Below are positions 26,634 through 34,566 of a stretch of 64,000 nt of DNA, one piece after another. Position 1 is the first letter of the stretch, and each line of letters starts with the position of its first letter. The stretch comes from Temperatibacter sp965603205 (GTDB lineage: Bacteria > Pseudomonadota > Alphaproteobacteria > Sphingomonadales > Kordiimonadaceae): positions 16,273 through 80,272 of the forward strand of contig CBFDCC010000012.1 in NCBI GenBank assembly GCA_965603205.1. Direction: 5' to 3'. The notes under the pieces are model-generated. The model ran no database searches, had not been told where the DNA came from, and saw nothing but the letters and a program-made list of their open reading frames with translations. The translations under genes and the position numbers were made by a program.

Positions 26634-27442
26634 TGTTGATTGACCCAACTGACGCAAAAAATAACGACAGGCGCCTCATGCATAAGGCAGGGCGCCCAAC
26701 CCATCAATTTGCCTTTCCCTCTTTTGCGCTAAAGGCCGAGCCTGATCTGAAAAGCGCCACCATGACCGAGCTACTCTACGGCGAGGGTGTCTATGTGATT
26801 AGTGATGGCATACAATGGGCTGAGATCGCCTGTATGACAGATGCCTACCATGGCTGGGTACCAAAAGAATCGCTTGCAGAAGGCTGGGTGGCAGCCACCC
26901 ATATTATCTCAACACCGCTCACCCATGTATACCCTGAGTCTAATATGAAATCTGTAGCAGCGACTTCCTTGTCACTGGGCAGCCTGATCACCCTTAGCGA
27001 GGCCCCGAGCCAAAATGGCTATAGATATATTGAAGGCGGCGGCTGGATTTACGAGCGCCATATTACACAAATAGAAAAACTTCAAGCTGATCCCGTCATG
27101 GTCGCTGAGAGTTTGCTTCACGCGCCATATCTTTGGGGTGGGCGCACATCACAAGGCTTAGATTGTAGCGCCCTTGTGCAATTATCACTGGCCCAAGCAG
27201 GCACCCACGTTCACCGCGATAGTGACTTGCAATGGGCCTCTATTGAGGTTGAGATTAGCGAGCCTAAGCGCGGCGATCTAGCCTTTTTCCCTGGCCATGT
27301 GGGCTTTATGGTCGATAGCGATAATCTTATCCACGCCAACGCCACTAATATGAAGGTGACAATTGACCCCCTAACCGATGTGATAGAGTGGGTACGCAGT
27401 GAAGGCAAAGCCGAGCCCTTTTTAGGCTTTAAAAGGCTATAA
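26633..27442 (+). CDS. NlpC/P60 family peptidase with SH3-like domains
   Basis: A 269-aa cell-wall hydrolase. Two bacterial SH3-like segments (about residues 35-85 and 90-150) precede an NlpC/P60 domain (about 155-265). The catalytic Cys is in GLDCSALVQL and the His in FFPGHVGFMV, with LIHAN following. The family cleaves D-Glu-diaminopimelate type peptide bonds in peptidoglycan. There is no signal peptide, as is common for the alphaproteobacterial cytosolic versions that probably recycle muropeptides. Confidence 0.88.
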   Translation: MLIDPTDAKNNDRRLMHKAGRPTHQFAFPSFALKAEPDLKSATMTELLYGEGVYVISDGIQWAEIACMTDAYHGWVPKESLAEGWVAATHIISTPLTHVYPESNMKSVAATSLSLGSLITLSEAPSQNGYRYIEGGGWIYERHITQIEKLQADPVMVAESLLHAPYLWGGRTSQGLDCSALVQLSLAQAGTHVHRDSDLQWASIEVEISEPKRGDLAFFPGHVGFMVDSDNLIHANATNMKVTIDPLTDVIEWVRSEGKAEPFLGFKRL

Positions 27443-27445
27443 AAA

Positions 27446-27468
27446 AACGCCGGGGCAACCCCGACGTT
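27446..27468. terminator. Bidirectional terminator
   Basis: AACGCCGGGG, CAA loop, CCCCGACGTT: a 10-bp stem with one mismatch, flanked by A7 on the left and TTTT on the right. It lies between the convergent NlpC/P60 and cytochrome c genes and can serve both. Confidence 0.8.
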
Positions 27469-27494
27469 TTAAAATCATTATCAATTCTTTTAGT

Positions 27495-28091
27495 TTAGTG
27501 AGTTGCAGTCTCATCCGCAGCTTCAACAGCTTCAGCAGCAACCTCTTCAACTTCATCCATAGGCAGATCAATTGGTGCGTCTGATAATGTATTCAAATAC
27601 GCCATAAGGTCAGCACGTTTTGGTGCCTTACGCATACCAGCGTATGACATCTTGTTGCCTGGAATTGCTTTCTTTGGGCTTATTAGCCACTGATCAAGTA
27701 ATTCAAATGACCATGTGCTGCCGTTACCTGCAACAGCACTAGAATAGGCATAACCATCAGCGCCACCAACAGCGCGACCTATCATACCATATAGATTTGG
27801 GCCTGTGCCGTTTTTACCGCCCTTATCAATTGAGTGACAAGATTTACAAGCAGCAAAAGCGCGCTTACCCTTATCGGGGTCGGCAGATGCCATCAACATA
27901 GCTAGACTAGGACCAGCAATTTCCTCCACTGGACCTGTCGCAGCAGTGGCAATCTCTGTACTATAGGCTAGTTCTTCACCGTGATGCTCAGGAAAGAAGG
28001 CTTCAGATAGGATTGATATACCCATAATCAACAAAGTGCCTCCGATTACGGCTGCTGATACTTTGTTTACAAATAAATGGTCCTGACTCAC
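27495..28091 (-). CDS. Membrane-anchored c-type cytochrome (CycM/c552-like)
   Basis: One N-terminal membrane segment (AAVIGGTLLIMGISIL) anchors a periplasmic cytochrome c domain. The haem site is CKSCHSI, and the Met ligand is probably in GNKMSYAGM. It would carry electrons between the bc1 complex and a terminal oxidase. GTG 28091 follows AAGGAG at 8 bases and gives 198 aa; the longer frame to 28187 has no SD. The C-terminus is an acidic Glu/Ala-rich tail (VEEVAAEAVEAADE), like the linkers of this family. Confidence 0.9.
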   Translation of the reverse strand: MSQDHLFVNKVSAAVIGGTLLIMGISILSEAFFPEHHGEELAYSTEIATAATGPVEEIAGPSLAMLMASADPDKGKRAFAACKSCHSIDKGGKNGTGPNLYGMIGRAVGGADGYAYSSAVAGNGSTWSFELLDQWLISPKKAIPGNKMSYAGMRKAPKRADLMAYLNTLSDAPIDLPMDEVEEVAAEAVEAADETATH

Positions 28092-28356
28092 ATTACGTCT
28101 CCTTGATGCTGGCTGGAATTCTCGATACAAAGCCCCATGCCAAAATAAATACATTTGGGCGGAATGTACCCGCAGCCGCGTCATCATTCAAGCTTGATTT
28201 CACGAAATTAGCCTTAATTAATGATTTTTATGGCCTAGAAGTCATAAATAATGCCCCATTGCCCCTTCAAAGCGTTGACTTGATGACGTGGCTATGCAGA
28301 TATCGCAATCATAATGGGGTCCATCTGTTAAGAGATGGCCATCAATGGAGTGCATA
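28092..28356. promoter_or_regulatory. Divergent promoter region, cytochrome c / pheA
   Basis: These 265 bases separate divergent genes. They hold the cytochrome SD on the minus strand and an AT-rich stretch (28215-28260). No repeat or RNA gene is visible, and the promoters cannot be placed precisely. Confidence 0.3.
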
Positions 28357-29220
28357 ATGTCACAAACAGTTATTAGTACCGATCCTTCAAACACGATCGC
28401 CTTTCAGGGCGAGCTTGGGGCCTATTCTCATATGGCATGCAAGGCTAAATGCCCTGACATGCATGTTTTACCCTGCCCCAGTTTTGAAGAGGCCTTAGAA
28501 TCGGTAACTGAGGGCAAGGCACGTTTGGCGATGATTCCTATTGAAAACTCTACGGCGGGTCGGGTGGCTGATATTCATATTTTATTGCCTGATTCGGGTC
28601 TAAAAATCATTGGTGAGCATTTTGAAGCGATTCGTCACTGTTTACTGGCAAGAAAAGATGCAAGCGATGATGCGTTAAAAGTTGTCACGAGCCATGTTCA
28701 AGCCTTGGGACAAACACGAAAAGCCACACGCAAAATGGGTCTGACACAAATACCCTTTGCTGATACAGCTGGCGCTGCCAAACATATTGCCGAGGGCCAT
28801 GAGAATAAATCCGTTGCGGCCATCGCCAGCCATTTAGCGGCGGAAGTTTACGGCCTGCGTATTGTCAAAGCCGACATTCAAGATATGGATAATAACACCA
28901 CGCGTTTTGTGGTTCTGTCCAAGGAAGCGTTACACCCATCAGAGAATTTGGGTGCCTGTATGACCAGCTTTACCTTTGAAGTTAAAAACATTCCAGCCGC
29001 ACTGTACAAAGCACTGGGCGGTTTCGCCACGAACGGTGTTAACATGACAAAGCTAGAAAGTTATTATGAAAGCGATAGCTTTACCGCCACTGAATTTTAC
29101 GCTGAAATCGTTGGCGCTGCAGGTGATGCGGCTGTTGATCGCGCCCTAGAGGAATTAACGCATTTTTCCAAACGCCTAACGATCCTTGGCACCTACCCAC
29201 AAGCGCGCAAAAGAAAATAA
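28357..29220 (+). CDS. pheA: Prephenate dehydratase
   Basis: Converts prephenate to phenylpyruvate in phenylalanine synthesis. The 287-aa monofunctional form has the catalytic domain (about 10-190; IPIENSTAGRVADIH and the NNTTRFVVLS motif carrying the essential Thr) and a C-terminal ACT domain (about 200-280; TKLESYYE, the Phe-binding motif). The start is the second ATG, 28357, preceded by GGAG at 6 bases; ATG 28345 is in frame upstream. The enzyme is probably feedback-inhibited through the ACT domain. Confidence 0.93.
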   Translation: MSQTVISTDPSNTIAFQGELGAYSHMACKAKCPDMHVLPCPSFEEALESVTEGKARLAMIPIENSTAGRVADIHILLPDSGLKIIGEHFEAIRHCLLARKDASDDALKVVTSHVQALGQTRKATRKMGLTQIPFADTAGAAKHIAEGHENKSVAAIASHLAAEVYGLRIVKADIQDMDNNTTRFVVLSKEALHPSENLGACMTSFTFEVKNIPAALYKALGGFATNGVNMTKLESYYESDSFTATEFYAEIVGAAGDAAVDRALEELTHFSKRLTILGTYPQARKRK

Positions 29221-29262
29221 TCTTATATGTGAGCAACGCAAGGCAGTGAAGATAACTCTAGC

Positions 29263-29763
29263 CTAGCGCTCGTTTAATATAACCTGAAGATCAGCCAAGA
29301 CTGTTTTAATGGTGTTATCGTCAAATTTTTTATAGATTTTAGCGATTTCACCCTTGCGGTTCACGATCAACGTCGTCGGTACTTTCTTAATGCCATATTG
29401 TTTGGCAACCGTGCTTTTTTTGTCTACAAGTAGATGCATCTTCGTATCAGGTAATAGCTTTTTCAACCAACGCACCTGACTAGCACTTTCATGGTAATTA
29501 ACCGCAAATACTTCTAAATGATCTGTTGTTACATTTTTAAGCACCGCGTCAAATACAGGTAACGTTGACATACAAGGCTGGCAAACAGATCGCCAAAAAG
29601 TCACAATTGCGACTTTACCCTTCATGGGCTGGACAAAGACTTTATCGCCTTTTGTGGTTTTCCCTATATAATTTTCTGGTGGTAAATCGCCAACATTTAA
29701 CTTGGCTGCATTAGCTTGACTAGCCAATAAAAGCATCGAAACACATAAAAATAAATAACGCAT
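29263..29763 (-). CDS. TlpA-like periplasmic thioredoxin-fold protein
   Basis: A 166-aa protein with a signal peptide (RYLFLCVSMLLLASQANA) and a thioredoxin/AhpC-TSA fold. The redox motif is WRSVCQPCMSTLPVFD (C-x2-C) and the cis-Pro loop is KVPTTLIVNRKG. Such proteins reduce or resolve periplasmic disulfides, for example in cytochrome c maturation. It is separate from the DsrE/ThiF pair that lies about 80 bases upstream on the same strand. Confidence 0.9.
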   Translation of the reverse strand: MRYLFLCVSMLLLASQANAAKLNVGDLPPENYIGKTTKGDKVFVQPMKGKVAIVTFWRSVCQPCMSTLPVFDAVLKNVTTDHLEVFAVNYHESASQVRWLKKLLPDTKMHLLVDKKSTVAKQYGIKKVPTTLIVNRKGEIAKIYKKFDDNTIKTVLADLQVILNER

Positions 29764-29845
29764 TCATCCCTCCTCTAACTTGGACAAAGGAAATTATAAT
29801 CGCGTTATTAAACGAAAGTCTATAATTTTTTAACTTTAGTTTAGA

Positions 29846-30241
29846 TCAAAAAGTTAACCAGTCACCACCGCTGCCATATTCAATCAGGCTTGCAAGGCCC
29901 GTGACCTTGACTTGGGGGCGGCTGATTAAATCAAGAATATCAAGGCCATGTTCAGCCATAGCGCTATCACAGACATAAAATTTAATGTCTAGTGCCGACA
30001 GAGCGTCGATTAAAATATCAAAATCCGCCACACCAACACCCTCTAGTTTCTTATCCATATCGTTTGCAGAAGTGCCACAGCTGGTTACCAACTCTTGCCA
30101 GCCATTCTTAGTGATCGCCTTCACGCCGCCTTTTGAGAAAAACATCACGACCTTCTTACCCATAGCTGACGCAGATGCCGCCATCATTAGCGCCATATGA
30201 ATACGCTCAGCATCGCTTGATATAACTATTATGCTCATCAT
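29846..30241 (-). CDS. DsrE-family protein
   Basis: A 131-aa DsrE/DsrF/TusD-like protein. It has an N-terminal Rossmann-type strand (IIVISSDAERIHMALMMA), a FFSKGGV segment and the conserved Cys91 in FYVCDSAMAEHG, the position that carries persulfide in sulfur-relay homologues. Its ATG overlaps the stop of the ThiF/MoeB gene (TAATG), so the two are translationally coupled. A shared role in sulfur transfer is plausible but unproven. Confidence 0.85.
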   Translation of the reverse strand: MMSIIVISSDAERIHMALMMAASASAMGKKVVMFFSKGGVKAITKNGWQELVTSCGTSANDMDKKLEGVGVADFDILIDALSALDIKFYVCDSAMAEHGLDILDLISRPQVKVTGLASLIEYGSGGDWLTF

Positions 30242-31041
30242 TAGCTTTGATCTCCGCTTAAATTCCCACCTAATTTTCCGCCCAATTTCCCACAGGCAGC
30301 ACAGCTGGGGTCTCGCGGTAATTTCACCACGCGCTGTTTTGCCGTTAGGGCGTCATAGAATAACATCTTACCAGCCAAGCTATCACCAACACCAATAATC
30401 TCTTTCAGAACCTCTAGCGCCTGCATTGACCCCATCACGCCCGCCACAGCACCCAAAACACCATTATCGGCGCATGTGCCTTGGCCATCAGCAGTGGGTG
30501 CCTCTGGTACAAAACAGCGGTAGCAAGGTTGATCACCGTGGGTGTGCGGCTTAAAAGTAGCTAACTGGCCATCAAAGGGACCAAGGGCGGCTGACACTAA
30601 TGTCTTTTCCAGCTTTACGCATGTATCCGACACCAATAGTCTCGTTTCAAAATTATCCGTTCCATCAGCGATAATGTCATAACCTTCAATGATGGAATCT
30701 ATATTTGCCACTGTTAAACGCTCAGGATATGTCACCACTGTTACTTCTGGGTTTAGGGCGCGCATGGCGGCCTTTGCACTATTGACCTTTAAGCCGTCGA
30801 TTGCCTGAGTTTGATGAATAATCTGCCGTTGTAGATTAGACAGGTCCACCACATCGTCATCAACAATACCAATAGCGCCAATACCCGCGGCCGCAAGATA
30901 CAGACATACGGGCGAGCCAAGACCACCAGCACCAACGACCAGCACCTTTGCTTTCATCAATGCCTTTTGGCCTTCACCACCCACTTCCCGTAGGATGATA
31001 TGGCGGCTATAACGCTCTAATTGATCGTCTGTAAAATCCAT
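30241..31041 (-). CDS. HesA/MoeB/ThiF family adenylyltransferase
   Basis: A 266-aa E1-like enzyme that adenylates the C-terminus of a small sulfur-carrier protein (MoaD or ThiS type). The nucleotide loop VVGAGGLGSPVCLYLA is at about residues 36-51, the Asp in IVDDDVVDLSNLQRQ follows, and zinc Cys pairs are CYRCF and CAAC near the end. Length matches MoeB. No moaD or thiS is next to it, so which pathway it serves is open. Confidence 0.9.
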   Translation of the reverse strand: MDFTDDQLERYSRHIILREVGGEGQKALMKAKVLVVGAGGLGSPVCLYLAAAGIGAIGIVDDDVVDLSNLQRQIIHQTQAIDGLKVNSAKAAMRALNPEVTVVTYPERLTVANIDSIIEGYDIIADGTDNFETRLLVSDTCVKLEKTLVSAALGPFDGQLATFKPHTHGDQPCYRCFVPEAPTADGQGTCADNGVLGAVAGVMGSMQALEVLKEIIGVGDSLAGKMLFYDALTAKQRVVKLPRDPSCAACGKLGGKLGGNLSGDQS

Positions 31042-31053
31042 TATATTTTAGTT

Positions 31054-31108
31054 CCTCGCATTAGCTCGGCCTCCCACTTGGTCCGTACGGCAACTAGGGT
31101 TGCCTAAT
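31054..31108 (+). repeat. Dispersed intergenic repeat, copy A
   Basis: Begins CCTCGCATTAGCTCGGC, core CTCCCACTTGGTCCGTACGG, then CAAC-TAGG-GTTG hairpin and CCTAAT. The core recurs at 56437-56483, in degraded form at 56544-56590, and inverted at 60345-60397. It lies directly upstream of the ThiF/MoeB gene. Confidence 0.75.
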
Positions 31109-31126
31109 ATTTGTTGCCGCTCCCAC

Positions 31127-31234
31127 GTCACTCCAGACTTGATCTGGAGTCCATTTTTAATCAAAGATCAAGGTCCATAATACTTAAGGACTATAATATT
31201 GCTACTGTGGATTCTGGATCAAGTCCGGAATGAC
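31127..31234. repeat. Large inverted repeat with self-palindromic arms
   Basis: Arms at 31127-31153 and 31208-31234 (27 bases each) are inverted copies with a few differences, around a 54-base spacer. Each arm is itself close to palindromic (CTCCAGA-cttga-TCTGGAG). The right arm, TGGATTCTGGATCAAGTCC, resembles REP-like elements common in alphaproteobacterial intergenic DNA. It can form one long or two small hairpins and may end transcription of the regulator gene on its right. Confidence 0.75.
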
Positions 31235-31247
31235 GAAATAGTATAAC

Positions 31248-32678
31248 TTAATCTAATGAGAATCTATAAGCCGATACACCCCTTGAGCGCTCATCAAGCA
31301 CCATTTTGCGTGATAGCGGCGGATGGGCGCGCTGGGCACAATTAGGCCGCTCGCATAATTTACAGTTAGGCCCAACAGGTGTGGCGTCAATATCCGTTAA
31401 ATCATGCCCCTTGGCGTAAACCATTTTGCGCGCATGTTTGATATCACAGGCCAGCGCCACTGCAAGCCTTTGGCGTGGTTCACCAAAAGGCGTAACCCCG
31501 CGCTCCACCGATCTAGCCACTGAAAAATAAGTAGTACCATCTGGCATTTGAATGATTTGGGTGCCAATACGCCCCGGCTGCGACAAGCAATCATGCACAT
31601 TCCACAGCGGACAAGTGCCGCCAAAACGTGAAAAATGGTACGTACCAGCCGAAAAACGTTTCGACACATTACCAGCCGCGTCAAGCCGTATAAAAAAGAA
31701 AGGCACGCCCTTTTTACCCGGGCGCTGCAACGTGGTGAGGCGGTGACATGTCTGCTCAAAACTTGTGTTATAGCGCTGTGCCAGATGCTCAACATCATAT
31801 TTTAGCACCTCAGCCGCATTACGGAACTTTGTGTAAGGCATAATCAACGCACCGGCAAAATAGTTAGCCAGCGAAATACGCGCAAGGCGCGGCGCTTCTT
31901 CCCCTTCAAAATTCTCAGACTCTAACGCGCGGTCAATCATGGGTCCATATTCCAGCAGCCCTATTAAATAGGCCGCCTGAAAAGTCTTGGCTGACGAGCG
32001 TAATAATTCAGACAACATCAACTGACGTCGGTGACGGTCAAAATGGCGCAAAGAATCAGGCAATATCTCTGACGGCATCACTCTGACTGTAATGCCGTGT
32101 TGCTCCTGTAAATATTTCGACAGCGCCGTTAAACTATTGCCGCTATCAAGGCCGATACTCTCAAACAGCAGTTCCGCTGCTTCATCAAGTTCTGGAAAGT
32201 AATTTTGATTAGCTTGCAGAAAATTGCGTACTTGGTCATTAGGAAAACTAGCCCCCGAAGAACCTCCTGCCTCACTAACCACTTGCTCAGATAGCGCAGT
32301 GGAGCGTTCTACCGACTCGCGCCATGACTTGTATAATCTTGTCATCGCTTCTGTCATCGCGGGCGAGGCCCCCGCTACTTCTTGCAATTCTGCCTTGGTG
32401 ATATCTAATCCTTTAAACAGAGGGTCACTAAGAATTTCGCGCATATCGGCAAAGGCCCGCGCCTCGCGGTTACCCGCAAGCTCGCTAATATTAACATCAT
32501 AAACCTCAGCCAGTCGTAGCAACAATTGCGCCGATATAGGGCGCTGATCGCGCTCTACCAAATTTAAGTAACTCACTGAAAAGTCAAGCTCACTCGCCAT
32601 CCGCGTTTGACTAAGACCAAGCGACCGCCGCAGCCTGCGTACCTTTGGTCCTGCAAAAATTTTGGCTCTAGATTCCAT
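31248..32678 (-). CDS. ScfR/RamB-type short-chain fatty acyl-CoA regulator
   Basis: A 476-aa regulator with an N-terminal Cro/C1-type HTH (about residues 10-65; RLRRSLGLSQTRMASELDFS), then an ImmA/IrrE-like and DUF2083-type region. Cys residues near the C-terminus (CKLCERPNCAQRAHPP) could bind metal. Relatives control acetate, propionate and glyoxylate-pathway genes in response to acyl-CoA. It is divergent from aceB-aceA, so control of the glyoxylate shunt is likely. ATG 32678 follows AGGGA; GTG 32702 and ATG 32699 are in-frame alternatives. Confidence 0.85.
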   Translation of the reverse strand: MESRAKIFAGPKVRRLRRSLGLSQTRMASELDFSVSYLNLVERDQRPISAQLLLRLAEVYDVNISELAGNREARAFADMREILSDPLFKGLDITKAELQEVAGASPAMTEAMTRLYKSWRESVERSTALSEQVVSEAGGSSGASFPNDQVRNFLQANQNYFPELDEAAELLFESIGLDSGNSLTALSKYLQEQHGITVRVMPSEILPDSLRHFDRHRRQLMLSELLRSSAKTFQAAYLIGLLEYGPMIDRALESENFEGEEAPRLARISLANYFAGALIMPYTKFRNAAEVLKYDVEHLAQRYNTSFEQTCHRLTTLQRPGKKGVPFFFIRLDAAGNVSKRFSAGTYHFSRFGGTCPLWNVHDCLSQPGRIGTQIIQMPDGTTYFSVARSVERGVTPFGEPRQRLAVALACDIKHARKMVYAKGHDLTDIDATPVGPNCKLCERPNCAQRAHPPLSRKMVLDERSRGVSAYRFSLD

Positions 32679-32734
32679 CACATTATTCCCTGCACTCATC
32701 ACGGATTACACTCACGATGCTGTAACTATAACAT

Positions 32735-32780
32735 CTTTGTATTTTTTTACAATCTTTACAGTTTTACAAAATATTATAGC
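32735..32780. promoter_or_regulatory. Candidate operator between ScfR-like regulator and aceBA
   Basis: Very AT-rich DNA with three spaced TTTACA/TTACAA repeats and flanking CTTTGT and ACAAAG in opposite orientation. RamB-type regulators bind AAAGTTTGCAAA-like sites, to which TTTTACAAAA is similar. The regulator and aceB are transcribed away from this region. Assignment is inference. Confidence 0.4.
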
Positions 32781-32897
32781 ACAAAGACATACAGATAAAC
32801 CCTTTTATTTCAATAATTTATGGACAATTTATTTTTTTGTGTAAATATTGTCATCATAAATATCGTAGCTAAAACTATAGCCACATTGGAACGCGTA

Positions 32898-34508
32898 ATG
32901 AACGAGATGACACATACAAACGAAATGGATAAAGGCCTAACAATATCAGGCGCGATGCTTGGTCGTTACAGCGATATCCTAACCGATGATGCGCTCGCCT
33001 TCCTTACTGAGCTTGAGACACGCTTTGGTGACCGACGCCGTGCATTATTAACAGCCCGCACTGAGCGCCAACAGCGCATGCACCAAGGTGAGCTTCCTGA
33101 TTTTTTGACAGAGACGAAATCAATCCGAGAAGGCCATTGGACAATTCTTAACACCCCGAGTGATCTGCAAGATCGCCGTGTTGAAATTACCGGCCCTGTT
33201 GACCGCAAGATGATGATCAATGCTTTTAATAGTGGCGCAAAAGTTTTCATGGCCGATTATGAAGATGCTAGTTCCCCTACGTGGAATAATATGATGGATG
33301 GTCAGGTGAATATGTATGATTACGCTCGTGATCAGCTTAGCTACATTGATCCAAACTCTGGCAAGTCATATCAAATGGGCCAAGCCACTGCGACGTTAAA
33401 AGTACGCCCACGTGGTTGGCATATGGTTGAGGCACATGCCTGTCTCAACGGCAAGCCTATGTCGGCTGGTTTATTTGATTTTGGTCTTTTCTTTTTCCAC
33501 AACGTTAAGGCACTTATTGCCAAAGGCACTGGCCCTTATTTCTATCTACCAAAGCTGGAAAGCCATATTGAAGCTAAATTGTGGGATGACGTTTTCACCT
33601 ACGCTGAGCAAGCGCTTGGCGTAACGCATGGCACTATCAAATCTACAGTGCTGATTGAAACTTTACCTGCTGCTTTTGAAATGGATGAAATCTTATACGC
33701 GCTCAAGGATCACATCGTTGGTCTAAACTGCGGTCGCTGGGATTATATTTTCAGCTATATTAAATGCCTTGGTAAAAATGCAAATTACCTTCTGCCTGAT
33801 CGCGGTAAAATCGTGATGGGCGAGGCGTTCCTTAATGCCTATTCATTATTACTTATTAAAACATGTCATAAGCGCCGCGCTCATGCCATGGGCGGTATGG
33901 CGGCTCAAATCCCAGTTAAGGGTGATGATGCAGCTAACGATATCGCCTACGCCAAGGTTCTAGCCGATAAAGAGCGTGAAGCTGGCAACGGTCATGACGG
34001 CACATGGGTTGCGCACCCTGCAATGGTTGCGACAGCGCTAGAAGCTTTTGATAAGCTAATGCCCGCACCAAACCAAATTGATAACGCCCGTGAAGACGTT
34101 ACCATATCTCAAGCTGATTTACTGGAGCCCCACAAGGGCAAAGCATCAGAATCTGGCCTGCGCGAGAATATCCGTATTGGCGTTCGCTATATCGAGGCTT
34201 GGTTAAACGGGCGCGGCGCGGTGCCACTTTATAATTTGATGGAAGACGCAGCCACAGCCGAGATTGGTCGCACACAAATTTGGCAACAGATAAAGATGGC
34301 CGCAAAGCTGGCAGACGGGCGCACCGTCACAGAAGGTCTAGTCCGCGCTGTATTTGACGATGAAATGTCACGGGTACGCGCAGATATCGGCGCTGAACTT
34401 TATGACAGCGGCCGCCATCTTGAGGCTGGCAATATCTTTATGGATTTAGCATTTGCCGACGATCTAACAGCATTTTTAACCACACCAGCTTACGAGCTAA
34501 TTAAATAA
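32898..34508 (+). CDS. aceB: Malate synthase A
   Basis: Condenses glyoxylate with acetyl-CoA to malate, the second step of the glyoxylate shunt. The 536-aa form has the malate synthase A layout: DRRVEITGPVDRKM, FMADYEDASSPTWNN, VLIETLPAAFEMDEIL, GLNCGRWDYIFSYIK. The longest frame begins at 32820 in AT-rich leader; ATG 32898 follows GGAACG and gives the family length, with ATG 32907 possible. Isocitrate lyase follows after 58 bases. Confidence 0.93.
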   Translation: MNEMTHTNEMDKGLTISGAMLGRYSDILTDDALAFLTELETRFGDRRRALLTARTERQQRMHQGELPDFLTETKSIREGHWTILNTPSDLQDRRVEITGPVDRKMMINAFNSGAKVFMADYEDASSPTWNNMMDGQVNMYDYARDQLSYIDPNSGKSYQMGQATATLKVRPRGWHMVEAHACLNGKPMSAGLFDFGLFFFHNVKALIAKGTGPYFYLPKLESHIEAKLWDDVFTYAEQALGVTHGTIKSTVLIETLPAAFEMDEILYALKDHIVGLNCGRWDYIFSYIKCLGKNANYLLPDRGKIVMGEAFLNAYSLLLIKTCHKRRAHAMGGMAAQIPVKGDDAANDIAYAKVLADKEREAGNGHDGTWVAHPAMVATALEAFDKLMPAPNQIDNAREDVTISQADLLEPHKGKASESGLRENIRIGVRYIEAWLNGRGAVPLYNLMEDAATAEIGRTQIWQQIKMAAKLADGRTVTEGLVRAVFDDEMSRVRADIGAELYDSGRHLEAGNIFMDLAFADDLTAFLTTPAYELIK

Positions 34509-34566
34509 TTTAACCCTATTCACATTTCTGCGTAACCCCAAAAATTTGGGAAAAGGAGCACGACCC

